In this document: one piece after another, positions 1-9,898 of the stretch
Layout of the letters: every line of letters starts with the position of its first letter
How positions within the stretch are numbered: position 1 is the stretch's first letter
DNA from: Bacilli bacterium
GTDB lineage: Bacteria; Bacillota; Bacilli; RF39; UBA660
Length of the DNA: 64,000 nt
NCBI GenBank assembly: GCA_017525015.1
Contig: JAFXUK010000003.1
Location: forward strand, 62,001-126,000
Direction of reading: 5' to 3'
The notes under the pieces: model-generated
The model's database searches: none
The model's input: only the letters and a program-made list of their open reading frames with translations
Told to the model about the DNA's origin: nothing
Made by a program: the position numbers and the translations under genes

Positions 1-45
1 TGGTTTTTTATGACCAAATATATATGTTTTTTTCATAATATCCAT
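1..45 (-). CDS. Start of a manganese-dependent inorganic pyrophosphatase (DHH family), cut by window edge
   Basis: Only the first 12-15 residues are inside the window. From the ATG at 36 they read MKKTYIFGHKKP, which matches the start of Mn-dependent inorganic pyrophosphatases and related DHH phosphoesterases, whose first metal motif is GHxxPDxD. An in-frame ATG at 45 is an alternative start. An extended -10 lies just upstream, so the gene probably has its own promoter and a very short leader. The identity rests on a short match and should be confirmed with the neighbouring sequence. Confidence 0.5.
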   Translation of the reverse strand, partial: MDIMKKTYIFGHKKP

Positions 46-59
46 CTTCTTTCTAGTAC

Positions 60-65
60 ATTATA
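60..65 (-). promoter_or_regulatory. Extended -10 promoter of the pyrophosphatase gene
   Basis: On the minus strand the sequence is TGTTATAAT, a full TG-extended -10. A clear -35 is not seen, which is common for extended -10 promoters. Confidence 0.55.
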
Positions 66-83
66 ACATAATATTTTGAAATA

Positions 84-102
84 AAAAAGAGCTTACGCTC
101 TA
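84..102 (-). terminator. Intrinsic terminator after the HD-domain gene
   Basis: Minus strand: AGAGC-GTAA-GCTCT hairpin followed by a T tract. It overlaps the stop codon of the HD gene. Confidence 0.7.
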
Positions 103-594
103 TCTTAATAATCCTAAAAATATAAGTGCTAAGATGTTAGCAACACTGTGTTCATTTCTGGTAATAGAATATGCTCTTTCATAAACTGATACTACATCAT
201 CTACTATATCTACTATCCAACTTTCTAAATATTTAGGTGGAGTAAATGTTACTGGGAACATATGAGTCTTAATAATATCTTCTTCCATTGGAGTTAAAGT
301 AAAATACTTTTTAGAGTTTTCTACTGCAACGTTTGGATGAAGTCTAAGACTTCTTACCATTTTTCTATCTTTTAACTCATCTGTAAAGAAATCATGTAAC
401 ATTGCTGCTTTAGTAGCAGAATAAACATTTAAATGTAATTTCTTAGTAATGATATATGTAAAATATGCTACTCTTTTAGAATGATCAAATCTATCTATTC
501 CATGATGTGTACAATTTTTTAATTCTTGTACTTTAGGATGATTAGCATATTCATTAATTATATTATAAAATTCGTTGTCATTATACTTTGTCAT
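100..594 (-). CDS. HD-domain phosphohydrolase
   Basis: The 164-residue protein has the HD-superfamily metal ligands: HGIDRFDHSKRVA near residue 31, AAMLHDFF near residue 64, and later His/Asp residues (KTHMFP, VDIVDDV). The family uses this fold to hydrolyse phosphate esters, often of nucleotides; the substrate here is unknown. Size and fold match small YedJ/YqeK-like HD enzymes. A strong GAGGAAGG ribosome site sits 7 bases before the ATG. It lies downstream of dnaB, but the dnaB terminator separates them, so it is probably an independent unit. Confidence 0.8.
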   Translation of the reverse strand: MTKYNDNEFYNIINEYANHPKVQELKNCTHHGIDRFDHSKRVAYFTYIITKKLHLNVYSATKAAMLHDFFTDELKDRKMVRSLRLHPNVAVENSKKYFTLTPMEEDIIKTHMFPVTFTPPKYLESWIVDIVDDVVSVYERAYSITRNEHSVANILALIFLGLLR

Positions 595-705
595 AGGCTT
601 TTTCCTTCCTCTAATAGGATAACATAAAAAACTCTTACATTATTAATATATGAGAAATTAAGCCTTTTTTTTACATTTTTTTACAAATATATTTACTTTT
701 ATTTA

Positions 706-731
706 CAAAAAAAGAATTAGACTAATTCTTT
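706..731 (-). terminator. Intrinsic terminator after dnaB
   Basis: Minus strand: AAGAATTAG-T-CTAATTCTT stem followed by seven T. It overlaps the dnaB stop codon. Confidence 0.75.
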
Positions 732-2018
732 TAAAATCTTATCTAATTCTTCTACTTCTTCATCTGTAGTATCTGTAATATCTTGATCAGTTTCAAACCA
801 TACTGGTAATTGTTCTTCTTTTACTGGTTTTTTCTTAATATCTTTTTCTTTTACCATTTCTTTCTTCATACGTTTATGGTATTTCTCAGCTATTTTCATT
901 GCTTCTTCTACTGTTTCAACATTAGATCTTTTCCATTGACCAGCAATTGTTTCTACATAGCTTTTCTTTAATTGTTCGTTATTAGTTTTTAAAACATAAC
1001 TTATTAAGACATTTACTACTCCTGGATTTAGTTTTTGATCTATAAGTAGGCTTTCTACTAATCTTTTATCTCTATCAGTTGGTTCTGCTCCTTTATATTT
1101 TGCTTTTAATAACTGATATGGAGTTATATTTTCAAATGTATAGATCATTTTTGCTAATTTAGAGTTGTCTCCTTCAGGTTTCTTTAAGAAGTCTGGTTGC
1201 TTATTATAAATAAGTGATGGAAGATTACCTCCATTTTCAAATTGATAATAATCTCTACAACTTTTTCTTAAAATAGTTTTATCCATATAACCTTTTTCAT
1301 TTAGTGAATTTCTTATTATTTCTTGCATATCTAATGTTGATAATTCATAGATATAACTTAATTGATTTATTAATTCTTTTATTTCTGTATTAAAACACTT
1401 ATCACTAATTTGTGTCTTTGGAATACTTTGTTCTATTAAATCAAAATCAATACTCTTTTTAATTCCTAATTTATTAGAATTCTTTTTGATTAAATCTTCT
1501 TCTATTTCTAAAGTTGATCCTTTAACACTTTTAAATACTTCATCAAATGATGATGTAATATCTTCATAATCTCTTAATGTAATAGTTGGTATTTTAAAAG
1601 AATTTAATACTTTTTCATATTCTTTTTTACCAATATTATTATATAAAACTATATTTAATACTGGGTGATTGAAGAAGTCTGATGCTTGTAATGGAGAATA
1701 TACACAATAAACATATTGATTAATATTATCTTTTTTCATATATGTTTTTAAGAGCCCTATTGCTTCTAATTTTTCTCTAGCAATTACTATATCTTCTAAT
1801 TTTAATTGCATATTAGACATTAAATGATGATGAGTTAAATCTTCGCTCATTAAGTCTTTTTCATTTAGAGAATCTATTAATGTGAAATATAGAGATGTTG
1901 CAGTATAACCAATAATTGGTTGATATAGAATTGATACAATTCTTCTATCTTGTTCAGTGATAATACTTTTATTGATTACTGTATATGTATCTGCTGGAAC
2001 AATTGTAATATTCTTCAT
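717..2018 (-). CDS. dnaB: DnaB-type replication initiation and membrane attachment protein
   Basis: The 433-residue protein resembles Bacillus DnaB, a helicase-loading factor and not the replicative helicase. The N-terminal part (about 1-120) is a winged-helix DDBH1-like domain. A DDBH2 domain at about 285-370 contains the signature YVETIAGQWKRSNVETVEEA, the YxxxIxxxW...A pattern of DnaB/DnaD proteins that contacts single-stranded DNA. The C-terminal 60 residues are charged. In Bacillus subtilis dnaB is followed by dnaI (helicase loader); here the next gene is an unrelated HD hydrolase after a terminator, so dnaI must be elsewhere. The start ATG has an AGGTGAGGAAG ribosome site. Confidence 0.85.
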   Translation of the reverse strand: MKNITIVPADTYTVINKSIITEQDRRIVSILYQPIIGYTATSLYFTLIDSLNEKDLMSEDLTHHHLMSNMQLKLEDIVIAREKLEAIGLLKTYMKKDNINQYVYCVYSPLQASDFFNHPVLNIVLYNNIGKKEYEKVLNSFKIPTITLRDYEDITSSFDEVFKSVKGSTLEIEEDLIKKNSNKLGIKKSIDFDLIEQSIPKTQISDKCFNTEIKELINQLSYIYELSTLDMQEIIRNSLNEKGYMDKTILRKSCRDYYQFENGGNLPSLIYNKQPDFLKKPEGDNSKLAKMIYTFENITPYQLLKAKYKGAEPTDRDKRLVESLLIDQKLNPGVVNVLISYVLKTNNEQLKKSYVETIAGQWKRSNVETVEEAMKIAEKYHKRMKKEMVKEKDIKKKPVKEEQLPVWFETDQDITDTTDEEVEELDKILKELV

Positions 2019-2052
2019 ACTTCCTCACCTACTCCTATAATAATATAATTTG

Positions 2053-2077
2053 AAAAAAAAAGAAAGAATATCTTTCT
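2053..2077 (-). terminator. Intrinsic terminator after the pilC-prepilin peptidase operon
   Basis: Minus strand: AGAAAGA-TAT-TCTTTCT hairpin followed by nine T. Confidence 0.75.
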
Positions 2078-2845
2078 TTAAATTGATTTAATAAAATCTA
2101 TAATCATTTTCATATCTAATCTTGTGAAATATATTAGAAGAAAACCTATTAATAGAAATGGTCCAAATGGAACTAAATTCTTTTTATCTTTCCATAATAT
2201 TAATAAAGATATTGGTAAAGCTAAGAAGCTTGCGATAAAGATTGATACTATTCCTAAGAATGGATTTAGTACTAATCCTACTACAAACATTAGCTTTATA
2301 TCTCCTCCACCTAAAGTTTCCTTTTTAAATAACTTATTACCCAAAAGCATAATTCCATACATAAAGGCAAATAAGATAATTCCTGATAATAGATGTTGGA
2401 GTGTTACTATTACTCCTTCTGAAATTGCTTCTACTATTAGGAAATAACCTGAGAAGAAGATTAATATTTCATCTGGAATTATATAGTATGATATATCGGA
2501 TACAGATAGTGTTGATAATAATGATACTATTCCTAAAGCAATAAATAATTCACTTGATAGACCAAATGTATAAAATGCTAAAGCATAAAGTATTCCAGTG
2601 AAGAATTCCATATATGTAGATAGTCCATCTATTTTTTCATGACAATATCTACATCTTCTACCTAAGAATAAATATGATAAGATTGGAACCATATCTAATA
2701 GAGATAATTCATGATCACAATTATCACAATGACTTTTTCCTTTAATAAAATCTTTCTTCTTAGGTAAACGTAATCCTACTACTGTGAAAAATGATCCCAT
2801 GCAAGTTCCTAAAATAAAGAAGATTATTGTATATGTTATTTTCAT
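2078..2845 (-). CDS. Prepilin peptidase (A24 family, PilD/ComC type)
   Basis: This 255-residue integral membrane protease cleaves, and usually N-methylates, type IV prepilins at the inner face of the membrane. The N-terminal domain keeps both CxxC pairs (CDNC near residue 40, CRYC near 65) of the methylase part. The two catalytic aspartates are in VSDISYYIIPDE and in GGGDIKLM, the classic A24 motif. About eight hydrophobic segments are visible. It follows the pilC-like gene by 15 bases, so the two form an operon for a type IV pilus or competence pseudopilus. No pilin or PilB ATPase gene is in the window. Confidence 0.92.
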   Translation of the reverse strand: MKITYTIIFFILGTCMGSFFTVVGLRLPKKKDFIKGKSHCDNCDHELSLLDMVPILSYLFLGRRCRYCHEKIDGLSTYMEFFTGILYALAFYTFGLSSELFIALGIVSLLSTLSVSDISYYIIPDEILIFFSGYFLIVEAISEGVIVTLQHLLSGIILFAFMYGIMLLGNKLFKKETLGGGDIKLMFVVGLVLNPFLGIVSIFIASFLALPISLLILWKDKKNLVPFGPFLLIGFLLIYFTRLDMKMIIDFIKSI

Positions 2846-2860
2846 AATGCAATACCTCCC

Positions 2861-4555
2861 TTATTTAATTTGACTATAAATAGAGAACATTGGTTGAATT
2901 ATAGATACTAAAATTACACCTACGATTGCAGCTAAGAAGACAATCATTATTGGTTCAATTAAACTCTTCATTTGATCAATTACGTTTTTATGTAACATTT
3001 GGAAGTGTGCTGCGACTTTTTCCATCATAGCACCTAATTGACCAGTAGATTCACCTGTAACAATCATTTCATAAGCTACTACTGGAATTGCCCATTCTCC
3101 TCTAAATGCAGAAGATATTGAGTCTCCTTTAGCTAGGTTTTCTAGAGTCTTATTAATAATTCCTTTATATACTTCGTTTTCAGTAATCTTTGATAGAATC
3201 TCCATTGAGTCAGTAATAAATACACTGTGATTTAATAATGATGCAAAAGTCTTTGAGAAGTTTGCCATTTCATTATAAATAATTACATCTTTAGTAACAG
3301 GCATATGCATTAGTATTATTTGTATTGCTTTTCTAAATCCTTGTACTTTAGTAAATAGTAAATAGAATATAGCTATTACAGCAGCAACTCCTATTAATAA
3401 CCAATACCATTTTTGAATAATGAATCCACTGACTCCAACTATGGCTTTAGTTAATGCTGGAAGTTCTGCTCCTTGATCTTCAAACATAGAAGTAAACTGA
3501 GGTACTAAGTATGTTAACATGAAGATTAAAACTCCAATTGCAATAGTCAATACTACTGCTGGATAAGTCATAGCAGATTTCATTTGTTTTCTTGTTTGTT
3601 CCATTGAAGTATAGTACTCTGCCATATCATCTAGAATAGATGGTAAGTCTCCTGTCATTTCAGCAGTCTTTACCATATTTATTAATAATTTAGGGAATAC
3701 TTTTCCTTGCATTTCCATAGCGTCAGATAAGTTTTCTCCTTTTAGTAATTGATATACTAATTGATTATAATGGTGTTTTAAGTTTGCTTTTCTTGATTGT
3801 TTAGCAAGAATTCTTACAGAATCTGATAATGGGATACCAGCACGTAAATAAGTAGATAATTGGGTTAGAGAGAAGGATAAGTCACTTGCACTAATTTTTC
3901 CATTTCCTCCAATATCAATATCTGATTTAGATCTTTCTTTTACTTCTAAGACTTGATAGTCTTGCATTTGTAAGAAATTTCTTACTTCTGCTTCTGTTTC
4001 GGCTTCAAATGTTCCTTGTTCTTTCTTACCTACACCATTGATAATTGTATAACGATATCTTCTTACTGGTCTTGCGACTCTTTTATTTTTATCTTCTGGA
4101 TCTGTAGTAGGAGCAATTGTTGATCCTTCAGAACCTGGAACGGTATTATTATAATTTGTTACTTCTTGACCTCTATTAATATCTTGACTTGCAACTTGTT
4201 CTGCACCTATTACATTAACTTGTTGATCTAATTCTAATTGTTCTACTGTTGTAGGTGGAACTGTTGGTTGAGCTGATACTACTGCGGCTATTGCGGCTGG
4301 ATCAATTGTTGCTTGAGGAGTTGCTGGTTGTTCTACAATAGGAGCTGTAGCTGGAGGTGCAGTTTGTTGTTCTTGATTAATAAAACCAGATTGGGCATTA
4401 AAGCTACTTCCTGGGTCATATATTTGAAAAGCAGGATTATCATAGGCTAGTTCTTCATTATCTTTTCCTTTTTTCTTTTTCTTCTTGTCTTCTTTTAAAC
4501 TCATTGTATTTGGATTAGTATTATTACCACCAAACAATGAACCAAATAGTGCCAT
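2861..4555 (-). CDS. Type IV pilus / type II secretion inner membrane platform protein (PilC/GspF family)
   Basis: The 564-residue protein ends with two T2SSF domains (about 220-345 and 425-550), each with the family pattern (LSTYLRAGIPLSDSVRIL and FASLLNHSVFITDSMEIL), and three membrane segments. It is the membrane platform of pilus assembly and contacts the assembly ATPase. The first 165 residues are unusual: a Lys-rich patch (KEDKKKKKKGKDNE) and then a Pro/Thr/Gln/Ala-rich, probably disordered stretch. Most PilC proteins are about 400 residues and lack this. The start ATG follows a GAGGAGGAG ribosome site. It is followed by the prepilin peptidase. Confidence 0.88.
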   Translation of the reverse strand: MALFGSLFGGNNTNPNTMSLKEDKKKKKKGKDNEELAYDNPAFQIYDPGSSFNAQSGFINQEQQTAPPATAPIVEQPATPQATIDPAAIAAVVSAQPTVPPTTVEQLELDQQVNVIGAEQVASQDINRGQEVTNYNNTVPGSEGSTIAPTTDPEDKNKRVARPVRRYRYTIINGVGKKEQGTFEAETEAEVRNFLQMQDYQVLEVKERSKSDIDIGGNGKISASDLSFSLTQLSTYLRAGIPLSDSVRILAKQSRKANLKHHYNQLVYQLLKGENLSDAMEMQGKVFPKLLINMVKTAEMTGDLPSILDDMAEYYTSMEQTRKQMKSAMTYPAVVLTIAIGVLIFMLTYLVPQFTSMFEDQGAELPALTKAIVGVSGFIIQKWYWLLIGVAAVIAIFYLLFTKVQGFRKAIQIILMHMPVTKDVIIYNEMANFSKTFASLLNHSVFITDSMEILSKITENEVYKGIINKTLENLAKGDSISSAFRGEWAIPVVAYEMIVTGESTGQLGAMMEKVAAHFQMLHKNVIDQMKSLIEPIMIVFLAAIVGVILVSIIQPMFSIYSQIK

Positions 4556-4672
4556 TGATACTCCTCCTCTCTCTATTCTTATACTATTTTATTTTAACAT
4601 AGTTAATTTTAATTTTAAATACTATTTTAAACTTTTCTTTATTTTCTTCATATAATATTTTGAGGTGTTCTT

Positions 4673-4904
4673 ATGATTCCTAATGGAAACAATTTATTAT
4701 CTTTAATTAAAGGCTTTGATTATGCTGGATTTTTAGATGGAGCTTCTAAAACTTTAAATTTAGTTAATCAAGCTATACCTATTTATAATCAAGTGAGACC
4801 TATGATTGATAATTTTCATGTACTTAAAAATATTACTTCAATTATGAATGAAAAAGATGATAATACTACTCAAGAAAATCATAATAGTCCTATTTTTTAC
4901 ATAT

Positions 4905-4906
<2 letters not shown>
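4673..4906 (+). CDS. Small YqfQ/VrrA-like protein
   Basis: This is a 77-residue orphan gene with a GAGGTG ribosome site 7 bases before ATG. The central stretch KTLNLVNQAIPIYNQVRP resembles the conserved core of Bacillus YqfQ (VrrA) proteins, which are small, often Gly/Pro-rich and of unknown function, though the low-complexity flanks of Bacillus YqfQ are missing. The resemblance is by eye and the function is unknown. It is divergent from pilC and convergent with tgt, with which it shares a terminator hairpin. Confidence 0.6.
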
Positions 4907-6045
<1,139 letters not shown>

Positions 6046-6087
6046 TCAATTCCACCTTATTATACAGGATTTTTTTATTCTAAACAA

Positions 6088-6111
6088 GAAAAAAGAGTTA
6101 TCTAACTCTTT
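6088..6111 (-). terminator. Intrinsic terminator after the double GreA-C-domain gene
   Basis: Minus strand: AAGAGTTA-GA-TAACTCTT hairpin followed by T run. Confidence 0.7.
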
Positions 6112-7054
6112 TCTTATCTTCTATTTCATCTATGCTTTCTATTACTCCACCTATATACCAATTATTATTTGGTAAACGGAATGGATCTCCTGGACTTAAT
6201 CCATATATTTCATTTCCAAAATCAGATATTCTTTCAATATATTCACTATCAAGTTCAGTAGATACTGCTCTATTAATAAATTCGTATTCTTTTGTGATAA
6301 ACTGACTATTTTCAGTTACAAAAGTAATAACAATTTTACTTCCTGCTTCTACTATTCCGTTTGTTGGTGGAGAAGCAATTGGATATTCTTTTATAATTCT
6401 TTTTATTTCATTAATTCTTGATTTATCTTCTGGATTTCTAAAATCTAATTTTTTTAATTCATCATATAATAGTTCTACTTGACTTTCAGTGATTGCTAAA
6501 GCTTTTTTATATGCTTCGTCTCCTTCTTCTGTTTTTATTTTTGCCATTTGTCTTTTAACAGGAGCACATACTCTATTTTTATATGTTTTTTCTTTTATAA
6601 AGTGCATGTAATGATCTTGTATTCTATCAATATCTGTTATTTTAGCTGTCATTTTTCTTCCTATTTCAGAAAGTATAAATGTTATTATATCTCCTTCTTT
6701 GGCACCTAATAAAACAGAACCTATTTCACTATCAGTAGGTATATAATTATGATTTGGATCATACATAGTATCTTTATCTACTAACATAGATGGATATTTA
6801 TATCCATCTCCATAGTCTAGTAAAAAAATTGTACCAATATCTACCATTTCAAAATTTCTAGTCTTTACAAATTCAGCTTCTGTTAACATTTCATTTATAG
6901 CTTCAACATCTTTTCTATTTTGAGAGTCTTTGTAAAAGTCTTCAAATGTAAGACGATTCCTTGATTCTGAACTATTATTAAACTCCATTATTTTCCTTTT
7001 CATTTCTCTTCTTAGTTTACGAAGATAATAAATTTGTTCTGGTACTAATTTCAT
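6098..7054 (-). CDS. Protein with two GreA/GreB C-terminal-like domains
   Basis: The 318-residue protein is not a normal Gre factor. Residues about 72-145 read like the GreA/GreB C-terminal FKBP-like domain (VDIGTIFLLDY ... SEIGSVLLGAKEGDIITF). Residues about 235-310 show a second, more diverged copy (AGSKIVITFV ... FGNEIYGLSPGDPFRL). A helical, charged stretch lies before each copy. The Gre coiled coil that enters the RNA polymerase secondary channel is not obvious, although the N-terminal helical part could be a remnant. It may bind RNA polymerase, but this is inference. ATG at 7054 is preferred to GTG at 7060 because GGGAG lies 9 bases upstream of the ATG. Confidence 0.65.
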   Translation of the reverse strand: MKLVPEQIYYLRKLRREMKRKIMEFNNSSESRNRLTFEDFYKDSQNRKDVEAINEMLTEAEFVKTRNFEMVDIGTIFLLDYGDGYKYPSMLVDKDTMYDPNHNYIPTDSEIGSVLLGAKEGDIITFILSEIGRKMTAKITDIDRIQDHYMHFIKEKTYKNRVCAPVKRQMAKIKTEEGDEAYKKALAITESQVELLYDELKKLDFRNPEDKSRINEIKRIIKEYPIASPPTNGIVEAGSKIVITFVTENSQFITKEYEFINRAVSTELDSEYIERISDFGNEIYGLSPGDPFRLPNNNWYIGGVIESIDEIEDKKRVR

Positions 7055-7090
7055 AACCACACACTCCCTGATAGCTTTTTATACTAACAA

Positions 7091-7121
7091 AAAACATCGA
7101 TTATGTCAATTCGATGTTTCT
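7091..7121 (-). terminator. Intrinsic terminator after queA
   Basis: Minus strand: AAACATCGA stem, loop, TCGATGTTT, then T run. Confidence 0.7.
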
Positions 7122-7124
7122 TTA

Positions 7125-8150
7125 TTATTTTATAAACATTGCATCTCCAAAGGAGAAGAATCTATATTTATTTTCAATAGCTATTTTATAAGCGTTTAAA
7201 ATATGTTCTCTTCCTGCGAGAGATGATACTAACATTACTAGTGTTGATTTTGGTAGGTGGAAGTTTGTGATTAAACAGTTAATAGCTTTCCATTTATACC
7301 CTGGATATATAAAGATATCTGTCCAGCCACTACACTCTCTAAATTCATTATATTTAGAAGCAATTGTTTCTAGTGTTCTAGTTGATGTTGTTCCTACAGC
7401 AATAATTCTTTTACCGTTTTTCTTTGTTTTATTTAGAAGATCTGCTACTTCTTTTGTCATAGTATAAAACTCTTTATGCATTTCATGATCTTCTACGCGC
7501 TCTACACTTACAGGTCTAAATGTACCTAATCCAACATGTAATGTTACATAGGCAATATTAACACCTTTGTCTTCAATTTTCTTTAATAGTTCTTTAGTAA
7601 AATGAAGTCCTGCAGTTGGTGCTGCAGCACTACCTACTTCTTTTGCATATACTGTTTGATAACGTGATTGGTCTTCTAGTTTTTCGTGAATATATGGAGG
7701 TAAAGGCATAGTCCCTAATTCATCCAATATTTCCATTAATATACCATTATAAATAAGTTCAAAATGTCTTAATCCTTCATCTAACTCTTTAATACATCTT
7801 GCTTTTAATTTACCTTCTCCAAAGCTTACTATAGTTCCTACTTTGATACGTCTTGCTGGTTTTACTAAACATTCCCAATTATCTTTTTCTAGGTTCTTTA
7901 ATAAAAGAATTTCTATTACAGCATTAGTCTCTTCTTTTACTCCAATTAATCTTGCAGGTAATACTTTAGAATCATTTAATACTAAAGTATCTCCTTCTTC
8001 TAAATAATCAATAATATCATAGAAATGTTTATGTTCTACTTCTCCTGTTTCTTTATCAAGTACTAATAGTCTTGATGAATCTCTTTGTTTTAAAGGAGTT
8101 TGAGCTATTAATTCTTCTGGTAAATCATAATCGAAATCTTCTACTTTCAT
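7125..8150 (-). CDS. queA: S-adenosylmethionine:tRNA ribosyltransferase-isomerase
   Basis: QueA transfers the ribosyl part of SAM to preQ1-modified tRNA, giving epoxyqueuosine. The 341-residue protein has the family start [17 protein letters not shown], the [10 protein letters not shown] motif near residue 178 and the C-terminal [18 protein letters not shown] motif. The start is ATG 8150 with GGAGGGG 5 bases upstream. A longer frame from GTG 8165 would put the ribosome site inside the gene. With tgt it forms the late queuosine pathway. Confidence 0.96.
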   Translation of the reverse strand: MKVEDFDYDLPEELIAQTPLKQRDSSRLLVLDKETGEVEHKHFYDIIDYLEEGDTLVLNDSKVLPARLIGVKEETNAVIEILLLKNLEKDNWECLVKPARRIKVGTIVSFGEGKLKARCIKELDEGLRHFELIYNGILMEILDELGTMPLPPYIHEKLEDQSRYQTVYAKEVGSAAAPTAGLHFTKELLKKIEDKGVNIAYVTLHVGLGTFRPVSVERVEDHEMHKEFYTMTKEVADLLNKTKKNGKRIIAVGTTSTRTLETIASKYNEFRECSGWTDIFIYPGYKWKAINCLITNFHLPKSTLVMLVSSLAGREHILNAYKIAIENKYRFFSFGDAMFIK

Positions 8151-8199
8151 TGAGATCCCCTCCACAACTACGCATAATTATAACATATTTTAATAAATA

Positions 8200-8225
8200 A
8201 AAAAAGAGAAATTACTTTCTCTTTT
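8200..8225 (-). terminator. Intrinsic terminator after ruvB
   Basis: Minus strand: AAGAGAAA-GTAA-TTTCTCTT stem followed by T7. Confidence 0.7.
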
Positions 8226-9213
8226 CAATTCCTAATAATTCATATGCTGCATCTGTTACGACACGTCCTCTAGCAGTTCTTTTTAATAATCCAATTTGTA
8301 ATAAGTAAGGCTCATAAACATCTTCTATTGTAGTTACTTCTTCACCTATTGAACTACTTAGAGCTTCTATTCCAACTGGTCCACCATTAAATCTATTAAT
8401 GATTGCGAGTAATAATTCTCTATCGGTACTATCAAGACCAATTTTATCTACTTTTAATCTTTCTAATGCTTCATTTGTTATATCTAAAGTAATTTCTTTG
8501 CTTTTCTTTACCATAGCAAAATCTCTTACTCTTTTGAATAATCTATTGGCTACACGAGGAGTTCCTCTACTTCTTTTGGCTAGTTCTAATGCTGCATCTT
8601 CTGCAATTGGCATTTCTAGTACTCTTGATGTTCTTTTAATAATATCTCTTAATTCTTCTACTGTATAGAATTGTAATTTAGATATAATTCCAAAACGATC
8701 TCTTAAAGGAGAAGATAAGTCTCCTGCACGAGTTGTAGCACCTACTAATGTAAATGGTGGAAGATCTATTTTAATATTTCTACTATTACCTTCTGAACCA
8801 ACAATTATATCTAGAGAAAAGTCTTCCATTGCAGGATACAATATTTCTTCAATATATCTAGGCATTCTATGAATCTCATCAATAAATAAGACATCACCTG
8901 GTTCTAGAGAAGATAAAATAGCAGCTAAATCTCCACTCTTTTCAATGCTAGGACCTGAAGCAGTTTTAATATTAGTTCCTAATTCATGAGCAATAATAAA
9001 TGCTAGAGTTGTTTTACCTAATCCTGGAGGACCATAAAGTAAAACATGATCAAGAGACTCTTTACGCATTTTAGCAGCATCTACAAAGACTCTAATATTT
9101 TCTTTAACATCAGTTTGTCCAATATATTCATCTATTGTTTCTGGTCTAATTGTATTATCTATTGTTTTATCATCCATTAATGAAAAATTCCCAATAACAC
9201 TTTCTTCTTTCAT
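8212..9213 (-). CDS. ruvB: Holliday junction branch migration ATPase RuvB
   Basis: RuvB is the hexameric motor that drives branch migration with RuvA. The 333-residue protein has Walker [10 protein letters not shown] (about 62), Walker [10 protein letters not shown] (about 109), sensor [18 protein letters not shown] and the C-terminal winged helix ending [17 protein letters not shown]. It starts 9 bases after ruvA, so the two form one operon. RuvC is absent from the window. Firmicutes often use RecU instead. Confidence 0.97.
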   Translation of the reverse strand: MKEESVIGNFSLMDDKTIDNTIRPETIDEYIGQTDVKENIRVFVDAAKMRKESLDHVLLYGPPGLGKTTLAFIIAHELGTNIKTASGPSIEKSGDLAAILSSLEPGDVLFIDEIHRMPRYIEEILYPAMEDFSLDIIVGSEGNSRNIKIDLPPFTLVGATTRAGDLSSPLRDRFGIISKLQFYTVEELRDIIKRTSRVLEMPIAEDAALELAKRSRGTPRVANRLFKRVRDFAMVKKSKEITLDITNEALERLKVDKIGLDSTDRELLLAIINRFNGGPVGIEALSSSIGEEVTTIEDVYEPYLLQIGLLKRTARGRVVTDAAYELLGIEKRK

Positions 9214-9222
9214 AGAGACCTC

Positions 9223-9786
9223 CTATTTTAATAATAATTTTAACGCATCCTTTATTTGACCTTCAATTGAAAGTGATGTATCTACTTTAGCAATTACAGG
9301 TATAATTTCTTTTTCTTTATATCCTAAGGCAATTAATGCTTCTTTTAGTTCATTTTCTACTTTTATTTCATCATCACTAATTCCTACACCAATAAACTCT
9401 AATTTACCTTTTAAATCTAGAATTATTTGTTTAGCTAATTTATCACCAATCTTAGGGAATTTCTTTAAATATAATATATTCTCTCTTTCAATAGCATCCA
9501 TTATTCCATCAACTGAACCTACTGCAAGAATTGGTAAAGCCATCTTACAACCTAATCCTTTAACACTAATTAGTTTTAAGAAGAAATCTTTTTCTTCTAA
9601 TGTTTTAAAACCATATAAACTATTCTCATCTTCCATTACATGTTGATAGATATATACTTTGCATTCTTTATTTAATTCATAAGAATATGGATTAGCAACA
9701 TATACTAAATACCCTATTCCATTATTTTCTAAGACAATCGCATTATTCTTTATTGTTGTTACTATACCTTTTATATAATCGTACAT
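9223..9786 (-). CDS. ruvA: Holliday junction binding protein RuvA
   Basis: RuvA tetramers hold the four-way junction and recruit RuvB. The 187-residue protein starts MYDYIKGIVTT (OB fold). It has two helix-hairpin-helix motifs (LISVKGLGCKMALPIL and KFPKIGDKLAKQIILDL) and a small RuvB-binding C-terminal domain. ATG has GGAGATGA upstream. A palindromic AAACATTTGTTT about 60 bases upstream is shared with the polymerase gene at 26.7 kb and may be a LexA site. Confidence 0.95.
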   Translation of the reverse strand: MYDYIKGIVTTIKNNAIVLENNGIGYLVYVANPYSYELNKECKVYIYQHVMEDENSLYGFKTLEEKDFFLKLISVKGLGCKMALPILAVGSVDGIMDAIERENILYLKKFPKIGDKLAKQIILDLKGKLEFIGVGISDDEIKVENELKEALIALGYKEKEIIPVIAKVDTSLSIEGQIKDALKLLLK

Positions 9787-9842
9787 TTAATCATCTCCAA
9801 TTATTATTATAATCTAAAATAATATTTAAAGCAAACAAAACT

Positions 9843-9856
9843 AAAACATTTGTTTT
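9843..9856. promoter_or_regulatory. Putative SOS (LexA) operator upstream of ruvAB
   Basis: AAAACATTTGTTTT is a palindrome with AAAC/GTTT arms around four bases, close to the Firmicute LexA pattern CGAAC-N4-GTTCG but with A for G. The 12-base core AAACATTTGTTT recurs exactly in the promoter of the Y-family polymerase at 28229. A candidate -10 (TATAAT) for ruvA lies about 45 bases downstream. Confidence 0.45.
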
Positions 9857-9875
9857 AAATTAACATTTTATAAAT

Positions 9876-9898
9876 AAAAAAAGACTCTTAGAGTCTTT
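9876..9898 (-). terminator. Intrinsic terminator after yebC
   Basis: Minus strand: AAGACTC-TAA-GAGTCTT followed by T7. Confidence 0.75.

Noticed and set aside
6098..7054. Normal GreA
   Set aside because: It is twice the usual length, lacks a clear coiled coil and has two C-domain-like parts.
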